Shown piece after piece: positions 16,496 to 25,248 of a stretch of 64,000 nucleotides of DNA (position 1 is the first letter of the stretch; each line of letters begins with the position of its first letter). The notes beneath the pieces were generated by a model. It saw only the letters and a list, made by a program, of their open reading frames with translations. It made no database searches and was not told where the DNA came from. This DNA is from Nitriliruptoraceae bacterium (lineage in GTDB: Bacteria; Actinomycetota; Nitriliruptoria; Nitriliruptorales; Nitriliruptoraceae): positions 1 through 64,000 of the forward strand of contig PXDB01000079.1 of the NCBI GenBank assembly GCA_003565155.1. Reading direction: 5' to 3'. A program made the translations under genes and the position numbers.

Positions 16496-17642
16496 GTCGC
16501 CCCTCGCTGTCGATGGGAAGGTTGGTCGCCAGGAGCTCGTCCTCGTCGCCCAGCCACGGCGCGAGCGGGTCGGGCCAGGTGCGCCAGACCTCCGCCCCCT
16601 GCGCGAGCTCCTCGTCGGTGAGCAGACAGGCGTCCAGGAGGCGGACCACCTCGTCGATGTCGCCGTCGAGGATGGTCAGGGACAGGTCCTGGACCCGGTC
16701 GCCGTAGTAGGGGTCCCAACGCCGTCCGGCGAGCTCCCGACGTCGCGGGTGGGCGCCCCGGTGCTCGACGACGGCGTCCAGCCAGGCATCGACCGCCCCC
16801 AGCTCGAAGCTGGTGCCGACCGCGTCGAGCTCGAGGACCGTGCCCGGCCGTGTTGCGACCCACAGCCAGCCCTGCGCGCGGACCAGCCCCTCCAGGAGTC
16901 CACCCTCGACCACCTCCAGCAGCCGGCCCGGGTGCAGGGGGCGGCGACGATGCCAGCACCGCTGTGCGATCCCGTGGGCGCGGACGCTGCCACGGCAGGC
17001 GGGCATGCCGGCCTGCAGCCGGGTGATGAAGGCTTCCCCGTCGTGCAGGCCGATGGTGATCCAGCGGGGGTCGTCGACCATCCGTTGGGGTTGCAGCCCC
17101 GACAGCGCCGCGGCCAGCGTCACGGCGCGCTCCGGTCCGCCGCTGTGCAGTACCAGGTCGCTGTGGGCGAGCTGGCGCGCGAGCACCTCCGCGGCCGTGC
17201 GGGGATCGTCACCGAGGTCCTCGATGGCGGCGAGCGGCTCGGGCGCCTGCAGGCGGGGCTCGAGGTGGGAGAGGTCGAGGGCGGTCGCGATCGTGGTCAG
17301 GTGGGCCGCGTCGTGCTCGTGGAGTGCGACCGCCACGCTCGCCGGCTCGACCGCCGGCGGCAGGACCAGCAGCACGCTGCGGTCCTCGAGCTCCGCCAGG
17401 ACCGAGAGGGTGTCCTCGCGGAGCAGGCAGGACAGGCAGCACCCTCCCTCGACCGGCAGGGAGCGGTCCTCGCACCGGCCGGGTCCCTCGACGCGGCGGT
17501 GCACGGTGTCATCGATCGCCAGGGTCGTGAGCTCGTGGCGGACCACCACCAGCGACGCGTCGTGTGTCCGCGCGGCGGCGATCGCCCGTTCACGCAGCAA
17601 CGGGTCGAGGGAGGCGAGCAGGGTGACGGTTGGAGGAGCCAT
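16485..17642 (-). CDS. degenerate COG0523/CobW-like protein lacking the GTP site
   Basis: The 385-residue protein aligns in layout with COG0523 proteins: an N-terminal beta-strand ([11 protein letters not shown]), a Cys motif [12 protein letters not shown] (67-78) where the family has GCxCC, and a CobW-like C-terminal part ([13 protein letters not shown], then [19 protein letters not shown]). The P-loop position reads [10 protein letters not shown] and no NKxD is present, so GTP hydrolysis is unlikely. A metal-binding or partner-binding role remains possible. ATG at 17642 is chosen because an earlier TTG at 17678 lies inside the putative Zur site. It is first in the operon with rpmE2, the active COG0523 gene and a methyltransferase. 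Confidence 0.75.
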   Translation of the reverse strand: MAPPTVTLLASLDPLLRERAIAAARTHDASLVVVRHELTTLAIDDTVHRRVEGPGRCEDRSLPVEGGCCLSCLLREDTLSVLAELEDRSVLLVLPPAVEPASVAVALHEHDAAHLTTIATALDLSHLEPRLQAPEPLAAIEDLGDDPRTAAEVLARQLAHSDLVLHSGGPERAVTLAAALSGLQPQRMVDDPRWITIGLHDGEAFITRLQAGMPACRGSVRAHGIAQRCWHRRRPLHPGRLLEVVEGGLLEGLVRAQGWLWVATRPGTVLELDAVGTSFELGAVDAWLDAVVEHRGAHPRRRELAGRRWDPYYGDRVQDLSLTILDGDIDEVVRLLDACLLTDEELAQGAEVWRTWPDPLAPWLGDEDELLATNLPIDSEGRRET

Positions 17643-17660
17643 GCGAGGGACGGTAACCTT

Positions 17661-17678
17661 TCTCGGAGTGATTCTCAA
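17661..17678. promoter_or_regulatory. putative Zur operator, site C
   Basis: Minus-strand reading TTGAGAATCACTCCGAGA with core GAGAATCACTC (17666-17676). It sits between the divergent COG0523-L31 operon (start 17642) and rpmG (start 17762), so one site could control both zinc-free ribosomal protein genes. Confidence 0.65.
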
Positions 17679-17761
17679 ACAAGGATGCGTCGGGGCACGC
17701 CGGGCGGTGTTGCGCGAACGGCCTTCCCATCCCGCATCACGACCGAGGGAGTGCAGGCCTC

Positions 17762-17929
17762 ATGGCGAAGAAGGACGGCAACCGGATCGCGGTCACGCTG
17801 CGCTCCACGGAGGGCACCGGCACCTCGTACCGGACCACCAAGAACCGCATCAACCAGCGGGAACGGCTCGAGCTGTACAAGTACGACAGGCGCCTGCGCC
17901 GCAAGGTGCTGTTCCGCGAGGCCCGGTGA
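17762..17929 (+). CDS. rpmG: 50S ribosomal protein L33, zinc-free paralogue
   Basis: A short gene of 55 codons: [20 protein letters not shown], then [21 protein letters not shown] and the ending KVLFREAR, the typical L33 pattern. It has no cysteine, so it is the zinc-independent form that replaces zinc-ribbon L33 when zinc is limiting. It is divergent from the L31/COG0523 operon and shares putative Zur site C. Confidence 0.96.
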   Translation: MAKKDGNRIAVTLRSTEGTGTSYRTTKNRINQRERLELYKYDRRLRRKVLFREAR

Positions 17930-17948
17930 GCGCCGCTGCCGCGGAGGT

Positions 17949-18770
17949 CTATCGCGGGCCTTTGGTGCCCAGGGCGAGGAGGTACTCGGCTGGGAACGTG
18001 ACCTCGCGCCCGCCGGTGGTGTCGAGGCGTTCGAACAGCGCGGTCAGGTCCGCCTCGTAGGCCGGCCAGCGGTCCTCCGCTTCCGCCAGTGCCCGCGCTG
18101 CCGCCAGGGGGCCGAACAACCGGGTGTAGCACTCGACGGCGGCCTCGACCGAGTCGTGGGTGATCTCCCAGTGTTCGCGGCGGAAGCGCAGCCGCACGCC
18201 GGTGCCCTCGAACAGCGGCCGCACGTAGGTCTCGTCCCCCCAGCCGAGCGGCGGGTCGACGAAGTCCGGTGGGGTCGGCATGTGGGGCGCTGCGGCGGCG
18301 AAGAAGTCGCCCATGGCACCGTCCGGTGTCCAGCTCGCGACGCCGAGCCGTCCCCCGGGGGCCAGCACGCGGGCCAGTTCGTCGGCCACGACCTCGTGCC
18401 GGGGGGCGAACATCGCGCCGAAGCTCGACACCACGACGTCGAACCGCCCGTCGTCGAAGGGCAGTCGTTCCGCGTCACCTTCCTGCAGGGTCACCTCCAC
18501 CTCGGCGTCAGCCGCCCGGTGTCGGGCGACCTCCAGCAGTTCCGGGGTGAGGTCGACGCCGGTCACCTGCCCACCGGACTGGGCGGCGGGGACGGTGGCG
18601 TTGCCCGTCCCGCAGGCCACATCCAGCACGATGTCCCCGGGGCGGACCGCAACCGCGTCGACCAGTCGCGCGCCGACGGCGTACAGCCCTTCGGTGCGCA
18701 TCATCGCGTCGTAGTCGCCCGTGGCCCAGGTCCGTCGCGCCACCTGCTTGTGTTCGGTCAGTCCGTGCAT
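17949..18770 (-). CDS. class I SAM-dependent methyltransferase (second copy)
   Basis: The 273-residue Rossmann methyltransferase has motif I VLDVACGTGNATVPAA, GVDLTPELLEVARHRA (motif II), DAERLPFDDGRFDVVVSSFG and ELARVLAPGGRLGVASW. It is related in size and motifs to the enzyme at 14138. It converges on rpmG with a 19-bp gap and has its own start at 18770. The acceptor is unknown; its place next to the zinc genes may be coincidence. Confidence 0.8.
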   Translation of the reverse strand: MHGLTEHKQVARRTWATGDYDAMMRTEGLYAVGARLVDAVAVRPGDIVLDVACGTGNATVPAAQSGGQVTGVDLTPELLEVARHRAADAEVEVTLQEGDAERLPFDDGRFDVVVSSFGAMFAPRHEVVADELARVLAPGGRLGVASWTPDGAMGDFFAAAAPHMPTPPDFVDPPLGWGDETYVRPLFEGTGVRLRFRREHWEITHDSVEAAVECYTRLFGPLAAARALAEAEDRWPAYEADLTALFERLDTTGGREVTFPAEYLLALGTKGPR

Positions 18771-18916
18771 CGAGCTGTCTCCTCATCGGGGAGCCCGACG
18801 GTGCACCCCGTAGCGACGGAACGCGTCGCCTGTGCAGGCCCACCTGCAGCCGCGGCGGATATGGCCCGGACAGGCCATCCGGGCCATCCGGGCCTCGGAG
18901 CGCGCTGATCTGGTCC

Positions 18917-20569
18917 TCAGAGCGCACCGAGCCGGGTCGCGCGGGCGACCGCCGCCGCTCGGGTCGAGCAGCCCAGGCGCGTGTAGATGTTCGCGACGTG
19001 GCGGTGGACCGTGTGCTCGCTCAGCACGAGCCGTTCCGCCACCTCCTGGTCGGTCAGACCCTCCGCGATGAGCCCCAGCACCTCGAGCTGGCGCGCGGTG
19101 AGGGGGTGGGCGCCAGGTCTGTCCCCGCCGTGTCCGCTCAGCACCGCCTGGGCCCGGGTGCGCTCCGCCGGCCGGGCGTCGCCCAGGCCGGCGAGGGCCG
19201 CACGGGCCTCGCGGACCGCCGCGTCGTGGCGGTGCAGCGCCGATAGCGTCTCCGCGAGCTCCACCCGGACGGCGGCTACCTCCAGGGGTGCCCGGGAGCG
19301 CAGCAGCAGATCGATCGCGTCCTCGAACCGGTCACAGGCCTCCCCAGGGGCGCCGCGGCCCCGGGCGACGCGCCCGGCGGCGACGGCAGCAGCCGCGTGC
19401 AGCGGTGCGCTATCCACCTGCGCCGCGATCCGTCGCAGCTCCTGCGCGTGGCGGTCGGCGGTCCCATGGTCCCCGAGCTCGAGCTCAGCGCGGACCAGCA
19501 GTTCGAGCGCGTCGGCTCGCCGGGCGGCGTGCTCGTCCGGTAACCGTCGCAGCATGCGGCGCAGCAGGTCCCGCGCGTCGGCCGGGTCCTGGCGGTCGAG
19601 GCTGATCGCCGCCAGCCCGCGCAGGGCGAGCGGGTGGGAGGTAGCCGCCTCGAACAAGGTCACCGCCGCGTCCTCCCGGCCCTGCAGCCGACGCAGCTCC
19701 CCGAGCCGCACCAGTGCCTCGGGGCGCCAGGTGGGACGCTGCTCGCTGATGGCCTCCACCGCTGCCAGCAGGACGCGCTCCGCGTCGTCGAGCCGGCCGC
19801 GCCAGGTGAGGATCGCGCCGTGGTGCGCGCTGCAGACCCCCCGTAGGAAGCGCGCGTTGGTCCGCTCGCTGAAGGCGGCGACCTGCGCGCACCACTGGGC
19901 CCCGCGGTCGTACTCGCGACGGTCCTCGCAGGCATCCAGCAGCAGGCAGCACGACCAGGCCGCCGGTGCGAGGTTCTCGTACTCCCCGGCCAGGGCCGCC
20001 GTGGACGCTTCGCTGAGCCGGTGCAGGCCCGCCTCCACCTGGCCCGACCGCAGCTGCGCGACGCCCTGGGTGGCGACGGCGAACATCTCGAGATCGACCT
20101 GCGCGTGCCACCGCCCGACGTCGGCAGCCTCCTCGGCGCGGCGCAGTGCCACCTCGATGTCGCCGTCCTCGAGGGCGTGGTGCGCCGCGAACACCGCGAG
20201 CCAGCCCTGCTCCGGGCACGGGTCGAGGTCGGCGACGAGCCGCGCCGCGCGACCGAACCAGCCCTGAGCCACCGCCGGCTCACCGCGCAGATCGGCGTGG
20301 TCGTCGGCCAGCCACAGCGCCATGCGTGCTGCAGCGCGATCCTCCCCGGTCTCGCGGTAGACCCGGTAGGCGCGCTCGCGGGCGTGGATGCAGGCCTCGA
20401 CGTCGTCGAGCCACCAGGCCGCCCAGCTCAGCCCCTCGAGGGCCTCGCCCGTCGCCTCGCGGTCGACCGCCGTGCTGAAGCGGTCCGACGCCTGCCGCCA
20501 CTCCCGCCGCGCGAGCGCATCCCAGCCCGCGCCGACCGTCGCTGAGCGGTGTGGGTCCTGGGGCATCAC
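18917..20569 (-). CDS. LuxR-type regulator with a TPR-like sensor region
   Basis: Residues about 488-548 are a LuxR helix-turn-helix (LTARQLEVLGLIAEGLTDQE, then VAERLVLSEHTVHRHVANIY). The first 450 residues are helical repeats rich in Ala, Leu, Arg and Glu with TPR-like spacing (for instance LEGLSWAAWWLDDVEACIHA). There is no P-loop ATPase domain, so it is shorter than MalT/LAL regulators. Its target is unknown. It is divergent from the feo operon, with 136 bp between the starts. Confidence 0.82.
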   Translation of the reverse strand: MMPQDPHRSATVGAGWDALARREWRQASDRFSTAVDREATGEALEGLSWAAWWLDDVEACIHARERAYRVYRETGEDRAAARMALWLADDHADLRGEPAVAQGWFGRAARLVADLDPCPEQGWLAVFAAHHALEDGDIEVALRRAEEAADVGRWHAQVDLEMFAVATQGVAQLRSGQVEAGLHRLSEASTAALAGEYENLAPAAWSCCLLLDACEDRREYDRGAQWCAQVAAFSERTNARFLRGVCSAHHGAILTWRGRLDDAERVLLAAVEAISEQRPTWRPEALVRLGELRRLQGREDAAVTLFEAATSHPLALRGLAAISLDRQDPADARDLLRRMLRRLPDEHAARRADALELLVRAELELGDHGTADRHAQELRRIAAQVDSAPLHAAAAVAAGRVARGRGAPGEACDRFEDAIDLLLRSRAPLEVAAVRVELAETLSALHRHDAAVREARAALAGLGDARPAERTRAQAVLSGHGGDRPGAHPLTARQLEVLGLIAEGLTDQEVAERLVLSEHTVHRHVANIYTRLGCSTRAAAVARATRLGAL

Positions 20570-20648
20570 CAGCAGCGTAAGGCACCCGCTGGCCCGGTGA
20601 GCTGGGAAGAGGTCCCTGGGTCCTTCGGCCCTGTGAGGCCGCGCTGAC

Positions 20649-20667
20649 GAAGGTAACCCTCACCTCA
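20649..20667. promoter_or_regulatory. DtxR/IdeR-like iron box before feoA
   Basis: GAAGGTAACCCTCACCTCA matches about 13 of 19 positions of the actinobacterial iron-box consensus TTAGGTTAGSCTAACCTAA, with both AGGT and ACCT half-sites present. It lies 39-57 bp upstream of feoA, suggesting iron rather than zinc control of this operon. Confidence 0.55.
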
Positions 20668-20705
20668 GGCGGCAGCGTGGCCGTCAGCTCCCACCGAGGT
20701 TTCCC

Positions 20706-20945
20706 ATGACCCTCGATCAGGCACCACTGCGCACGGCGGTCACCGTCTCCACGCTCGGTCTCCCGGCGACTGAGCAGCACCGACTCACGGCACTCGGCCT
20801 GCGTCGCAACGCGCGGGTCGAGGTGGTGCGTCGTGCACCCTTCGGTGGGCCGCTCGCGGTGCGCGTGTCCGGCGGCAGCCTGCTGGCGCTCCGCCGCCGA
20901 CAGGCCCAGCACGTCCTCGTCGCGGAGGTGGGCGCTGATGGCTGA
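20706..20945 (+). CDS. feoA: FeoA, ferrous iron transport accessory
   Basis: A 79-residue SH3-like FeoA protein with the usual pattern: an early turn TLGLPATEQHRLTALGLRRN, then VEVVRRAPFGGPLAVRVSGG and an ending with LLALRRRQAQHVLV. FeoA assists FeoB in ferrous iron uptake at the membrane. It overlaps the FeoB G-domain gene by 8 bp. Confidence 0.9.
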   Translation: MTLDQAPLRTAVTVSTLGLPATEQHRLTALGLRRNARVEVVRRAPFGGPLAVRVSGGSLLALRRRQAQHVLVAEVGADG

Positions 20946-21501
20946 GCGCAGTACGCGTGGCGCCGATCAGCCGACGCGGGCGCTGCACATCGCCCTCGCC
21001 GGGAACCCCAACGTCGGCAAGTCCAGCCTGTTCAACCGGCTGACGGGGTCCCAGCAGCACGTGGCCAACTGGCCCGGCAAGACCGTGGAGCGCCACACCG
21101 GCACGTTCTCGATCGGCGACATCGAGGTGGCCTGCATCGACCTGCCGGGCACCTACAGCCTGGCCGGGAACTCCCCCGAGGAGCGCATCGCCGCCGAGGC
21201 CCTGCTCGATTCGGCCCTGGACGGGGTGGTACTCGTCCTCGACGTCACGAACCTCGAGCGCAACCTCTACCTCGCTGCCCAGATCGCGGAGCTCGGGCGG
21301 CCGATGGTCGTGGTGTGCAACATGGCCGATGCCGCCGAGCGGGACGGGTTGCTCCTCGACGACCAGGCGCTCAGCCGTGCCTTCGCGGCGCCGGTCGTCC
21401 GCACCGTCGCGCGGGACGGGCGCGGCCTCGAGGCGCTGCGGGACGCGATCGCGTCGGTGGCGCCGCGCATCGGCAACGCGGCGACGGAGGGGACACGATG
21501 A
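20938..21501 (+). CDS. feoB: FeoB cytoplasmic G domain, encoded separately
   Basis: The 187-residue protein is the GTPase part of FeoB only: G1 GNPNVGKSS, G2 NWPGKTVE, G3 DLPGTYSL and G4 NMAD in VVVCNMADAAERDGLL. The membrane part is the next gene, whose ATG overlaps this stop (ATGA at 21498). The two must act together, GTP binding controlling the channel. ATG at 20938 is chosen because it lies just inside feoA; an earlier in-frame start would overlap feoA more deeply. Confidence 0.9.
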   Translation: MAERSTRGADQPTRALHIALAGNPNVGKSSLFNRLTGSQQHVANWPGKTVERHTGTFSIGDIEVACIDLPGTYSLAGNSPEERIAAEALLDSALDGVVLVLDVTNLERNLYLAAQIAELGRPMVVVCNMADAAERDGLLLDDQALSRAFAAPVVRTVARDGRGLEALRDAIASVAPRIGNAATEGTR

Positions 21502-23228
21502 GCGGCGGCGTGCACACCCCAACCCTGCCCATCGCCCACCACGCCGAGGTGGAGGCGGCGATCGCGGAGCTGCTGCCGGCGGTCGCCTCGTTGCACCTCG
21601 ATGTAGCCGTCGACGCCCGGGGGCTCGTGGTCCGACTGCTCGAGGAGGAGCCGGTCGCCACCGCACTGGTCGCCGAGGCCCGGGGTGGGCAGGCCGTACT
21701 GGCCCGTGTGGCCGCTGTCAGCGCGCGGATCCGTGACGCGGTCGGCGCGCCCACCGCCCTGGTGATCGCCGATCGCCGGTACGAGTGGGCGCACGATGTG
21801 GCGTCCGCCGTCCTGTCCCGGGAGACGAGCCCACGCGCACGGAGCGACCGGCTGGATGCGGTGCTGACCCATCCCTGGTTCGGGCTGCCGATCTTCCTCG
21901 CGGCGCTGTGGCTGACCTTCACCCTCGTGGTCGAGGTCGCTGACCCCTTCATCGGTTGGATCGAGGAGCTCACCGAGGGGCCGCTCGCCCGCCTCACCAC
22001 CGCGCTGCTCGAGGTCGTCGGGCTCGCGGGGACCTGGATGGAGGGCGTGCTGGTCGACGGGCTGCTCGCGGGCGTCGGCGCGGTACTGGTCTTCCTGCCC
22101 GTGCTCGGGATGCTCTACCTCGCGCTCGGTGTGCTGGAGGACTCCGGCTACATGGCCCGGGCCGCCTTCCTGATGGACCGGTTGATGTCGCCCATCGGCC
22201 TGTCCGGCAAGAGCATCCTGCCGCTGCTGCTGGGGTTCGGGTGCAACGTGCCCGGGGTGTACGCGACCCGGGTCCTGGAGCGGCGCCGCGATCGCATCCT
22301 CACCGGACTGCTGCTGCCCTTCGTCTCCTGCGCGGCCCGGTTGCCGGTCTACGTGCTTCTGGCCACGGTGTTCTTCACCCGCTCCTCCGGCACCGTCGTG
22401 TTCGCGATGTACCTGCTCAGCATCGCCACGGTGCTCGGGCTCGGTGCGGTCCTGGACCGCGTGCTGCTGCGTGCCGAGCGCACGTCGTCCTTCGTCCTGG
22501 AGCTGCCCGCCTACCGGCGCCCCAGTGCCCGCGTGCTGGGCCGCTACGTCGGGCAGCGTGTCGGCGCCTTCCTCAAGGAAGCCGGTCCGGTCATCCTGGT
22601 CGGGGCCATGGGTGTGTGGTTGCTGCTCGCGATCCCCGTGACGGGGGAGGGGCGTTTCACCGACACCGAGCTCGAGGACAGCGCCTTCGCCGCGACCTCC
22701 CGGGTCGTGGCGCCTACCCTGACGCCCGCCGGCATCGGCAGCTGGGAGGTCACCGGCAGCCTGCTCACGGGGCTCGTTGCCAAGGAGATCATGGTCGCCT
22801 CGATGTGGCAGGTCTTCGATGCGGAGCCCGAGGAGGCGGCCGAGGACGAACCGAGCGTCGGCGAGGACCTCACAGCGATCGCGACCGGGTTCCTCGCCGC
22901 CGGTCGGGACGCCGTCCTGGCGCTCCCCGCCATGGTCGGGTGGGAGCTGCGTGCGGAGGAGGACGACGACACCGGTGGCCTCGCGGTGCCGCTGCACGAG
23001 AGCCTGGAGGAGAGCAGCGGGGGGCACGCGACGGCAGCGGCGTTGGCATTGATGGTGCTCGTGCTCCTCTACGTGCCGTGCTTCGCCACCATCGCCGCGC
23101 TCCGGCAGGAGCTCGGCGCACGCTGGGCGCTGCTGTCGGTGGCCCTCAGCCTGGGCGTTGCCTGGATCGGCGCCACCCTGGTGTTCCAGACCGGGCGGCT
23201 GCTGGCTGTGCTCGTCGGGGGAGGGTGA
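21498..23228 (+). CDS. feoB: FeoB membrane channel domain, encoded separately
   Basis: The 576-residue polytopic protein is the gate and core portion of FeoB: DAVLTHPWFGLPIFLAAL (start of the membrane core), LGFGCNVPGVYATRVLERRR, LLPFVSCAARLPVY, and VTGSLLTGLVAKEIMVASM. The first 110 residues are a soluble stretch with no G motifs (about TPTLPIAHHAEVEAAIAELL onward). It follows the G-domain gene with an ATGA overlap. It imports ferrous iron with FeoA and the separate G domain. Confidence 0.9.
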   Translation: MSGGVHTPTLPIAHHAEVEAAIAELLPAVASLHLDVAVDARGLVVRLLEEEPVATALVAEARGGQAVLARVAAVSARIRDAVGAPTALVIADRRYEWAHDVASAVLSRETSPRARSDRLDAVLTHPWFGLPIFLAALWLTFTLVVEVADPFIGWIEELTEGPLARLTTALLEVVGLAGTWMEGVLVDGLLAGVGAVLVFLPVLGMLYLALGVLEDSGYMARAAFLMDRLMSPIGLSGKSILPLLLGFGCNVPGVYATRVLERRRDRILTGLLLPFVSCAARLPVYVLLATVFFTRSSGTVVFAMYLLSIATVLGLGAVLDRVLLRAERTSSFVLELPAYRRPSARVLGRYVGQRVGAFLKEAGPVILVGAMGVWLLLAIPVTGEGRFTDTELEDSAFAATSRVVAPTLTPAGIGSWEVTGSLLTGLVAKEIMVASMWQVFDAEPEEAAEDEPSVGEDLTAIATGFLAAGRDAVLALPAMVGWELRAEEDDDTGGLAVPLHESLEESSGGHATAAALALMVLVLLYVPCFATIAALRQELGARWALLSVALSLGVAWIGATLVFQTGRLLAVLVGGG

Positions 23229-23234
23229 GGCCCC

Positions 23235-23474
23235 ATGCTGCTCGCCCTGCAGCAGGAGATCGAACGTGCCGGGGGCACCAGCCTGGACCTCACGGCGCTG
23301 GCGCGCCGGTTGGGTATCGATCGTGAGGTCGCCCGCGCGATGTTGCGTGAGGCCGGTACCCGGGGCTGGTTGCCGGCGGTGGACATCGTGCCCCTCCCCA
23401 GCGGGTGCGGTACGTCGCGGTGTTCGCCCGACATGGCTGTGGGAGCCTGCCGGCGTTGCCCGCTCGCCCGGTGA
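23235..23474 (+). CDS. feoC: FeoC-like winged-helix protein with four cysteines
   Basis: The 79-residue protein has a winged-helix N-terminus (LTALARRLGIDREVARAMLR) and a C-terminal Cys group C58, C63, C72 and C75 (GCGTSRC and ACRRC) suited to an Fe-S cluster, as proposed for FeoC. It follows the FeoB membrane gene by 6 bp. The proposed role is to regulate or stabilise the FeoB complex in response to iron or oxygen. Confidence 0.8.
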   Translation: MLLALQQEIERAGGTSLDLTALARRLGIDREVARAMLREAGTRGWLPAVDIVPLPSGCGTSRCSPDMAVGACRRCPLAR

Positions 23475-23706
23475 CGCCGGCAGCGGACGGGTGACGGCGC
23501 CGTGTCGAAGCCACCGGGCCGTCGGGGTAGAAACCCCACGAGCCCGCACGCCGGGTCCCGTGGTCGAACGCCGCAGCGTCACGGGTACTCCGGCCCCAGC
23601 CATCCGGGATCTACCACCCCTTGCCGCGCGGCTTCCGGCGATCGGTGTGCGTTCTCAGCACAGGACCCATCCAGGGGGTTGCGTGCTGAAGAGCGATGAC
23701 GCATGC

Positions 23707-23720
23707 TGGGAGCGGTCCCA
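23707..23720. promoter_or_regulatory. CebR-type operator 1
   Basis: TGGGAGCGGTCCCA differs at one base from TGGGAGCGCTCCCA, the known box of the cellobiose repressor CebR of Streptomyces. It lies about 96 bp upstream of the lacI-type gene, implying autoregulation. Confidence 0.8.
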
Positions 23721-23783
23721 AGAGAGATGGTCAGCCGTCCCCCGAGAGACTTTGAGTACGGAACTGCGGCCTATCTGGCGGGA

Positions 23784-23797
23784 TGGGAGCAGTCCCA
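23784..23797. promoter_or_regulatory. CebR-type operator 2
   Basis: TGGGAGCAGTCCCA, a second near-palindromic copy 77 bp from operator 1 and 19 bp before the repressor ATG. Confidence 0.8.
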
Positions 23798-23815
23798 GGG
23801 AGGGGAGGTGGGAGC

Positions 23816-24850
23816 ATGACGAAGCTGACGTTGGAGCGGGTGGCGGAACTCGCCGGCGTGTCACGCTCCACCGCCTCGCGGGCCATCAACGGCCAGGACG
23901 GTGTGCGCCCCGAGATCCGGCGCCGCGTCCTCGATGTCGTCGAGATCACCGGTTTCGTCCCCCACGCCGCCGCTCGCAGCCTCGCCGGCCAGCGCTCGAA
24001 CATCCTCGGCCTGGCCATCCGGCAGACTACCGAGCAGGTCTTCAGCGATCCCTTCTTCGCCGGGCTCGTCCAGGGCATCTCGGGCGCCTGCAACGCCCAG
24101 GACCAGACGCTCTCGCTCTTCCTGCTGCAGTCCGCCGACGGGGAGGACCGACTCCCGGTCCGCATGCTGCGCACGAAGCTGGTGGACGGGCTCATCGTCA
24201 CCGCGACCTTCACCGATGACCCGCTGGTATGGCAGCTGTCGGAGTCGGGGATCCCCTTCGTGATGGTCGGTGAGGCGGGCCAGCCGGACCTCTCCTCGGT
24301 CGAGGCGGATAACGACGGCGGCGCCGCCCTCGCCGCACGACACCTGCTGGAGCTCGGAAGGCGGCACATGGCCACCGTCACGGGCCCGTTGCGCAACAGC
24401 GCGGCGGCACGACGTCTGCTCGGCTTCGAGCGGGCGCTCGCCGCGGAGGGTGTTCCCCTCGACCCGCGGCTGGTGGCGGAGGCTGACTTCACCGAGGAGG
24501 GCGCGTATGCGGCCACCGTCCAGCTGCTGGATGGTGCGCCGGACGCCATCTTCGCGGCTTCCGACCGGATGGGGGTCGGCGTGATGCGGGCGGTGAAGGA
24601 CGCCGGACTGCACGTCCCCGACGACGTGGCCGTGATCGGGTTTGACGACCTGTCCCCGGCGCTCGAGACGGAACCGCAGCTCACCACGGTCCGCCAGGAG
24701 GTGGCGCAGCTCGGCACCGTGGCGGTGGACCTGCTGCTCGAGCGTGTGCGGACCCCCGAGGTTCCTCCACGCCGGGTCGAGCTCCCGACGACCCTGGTCG
24801 TGCGTGGCTCCACGGTTCCGACGGCGCAGCGGGAGGTGCTGGTCCGATGA
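23816..24850 (+). CDS. cebR: LacI-family repressor, CebR-like
   Basis: The 344-residue regulator has an N-terminal LacI helix-turn-helix (LTLERVAELAGVSRSTASRA, then INGQDGVRPEIRRRVLDVVE) and a periplasmic-binding-like sugar domain (GLVQGISGACNAQDQTLSLF, DGLIVTATF, AVIGFDDLSPALETEP). The operators around it match the CebR box, so the effector is probably cellobiose or a related cello-oligosaccharide. ATG at 23816 follows GGAGGTGGGAG. Without inducer it would repress itself and the transport operon downstream. Confidence 0.88.
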   Translation: MTKLTLERVAELAGVSRSTASRAINGQDGVRPEIRRRVLDVVEITGFVPHAAARSLAGQRSNILGLAIRQTTEQVFSDPFFAGLVQGISGACNAQDQTLSLFLLQSADGEDRLPVRMLRTKLVDGLIVTATFTDDPLVWQLSESGIPFVMVGEAGQPDLSSVEADNDGGAALAARHLLELGRRHMATVTGPLRNSAAARRLLGFERALAAEGVPLDPRLVAEADFTEEGAYAATVQLLDGAPDAIFAASDRMGVGVMRAVKDAGLHVPDDVAVIGFDDLSPALETEPQLTTVRQEVAQLGTVAVDLLLERVRTPEVPPRRVELPTTLVVRGSTVPTAQREVLVR

Positions 24851-24886
24851 GCGCACCCCGCAGTCAGCGTCTCCTCCTGCCCTGTT

Positions 24887-24900
24887 CGGGAGCGCTCCCA
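24887..24900. promoter_or_regulatory. CebR-type operator 3
   Basis: CGGGAGCGCTCCCA, with a perfect 12-bp palindrome GGGAGCGCTCCC, in the 398-bp gap between cebR and the binding-protein gene. Confidence 0.85.
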
Positions 24901-25084
24901 CACTCTGCTCTTGCGCCTGGGCCTACCACCCTGTCCCGACGACGGAACGCCGCGGGAGCGCCTGCGTCAGGGCGGCCCCGATCGCGGCAAACGGCCCCAC
25001 TTCACACGTAGCGAACGAGAGCGACGCTCGACCCAGCCCCGCCGCCCCGAGTCGGATGAGGGAACAGGGGGACCGCAACCTATG

Positions 25085-25098
25085 CGGGAGCGCTCCCA
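25085..25098. promoter_or_regulatory. CebR-type operator 4
   Basis: A second perfect GGGAGCGCTCCC palindrome 198 bp from operator 3 and about 150 bp upstream of the binding-protein start. The pair could support DNA looping by the repressor. Confidence 0.85.
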
Positions 25099-25248
25099 AG
25101 CAAGGAGGCATCCGCACACCGGTGAAGGTGCAGCGACCTCGCGACACCGACACCTCACACCAGAACCCAGCAGCACCGGAACGGCATAACGCCGGATCGG
25201 CCCACGAGAGGACGCAGGGCGATGGCTCTGCGAGGAGGCAGGAACACC

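Larger units (their letters stand above)
23475..23815. other. intergenic region with the cebR promoter
   Basis: No gene is supported here. It contains a short GGGGT/ACCCC hairpin (23524-23537) after feoC and two CebR-type operators (23707-23720, 23784-23797) near the repressor gene. Confidence 0.6.
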
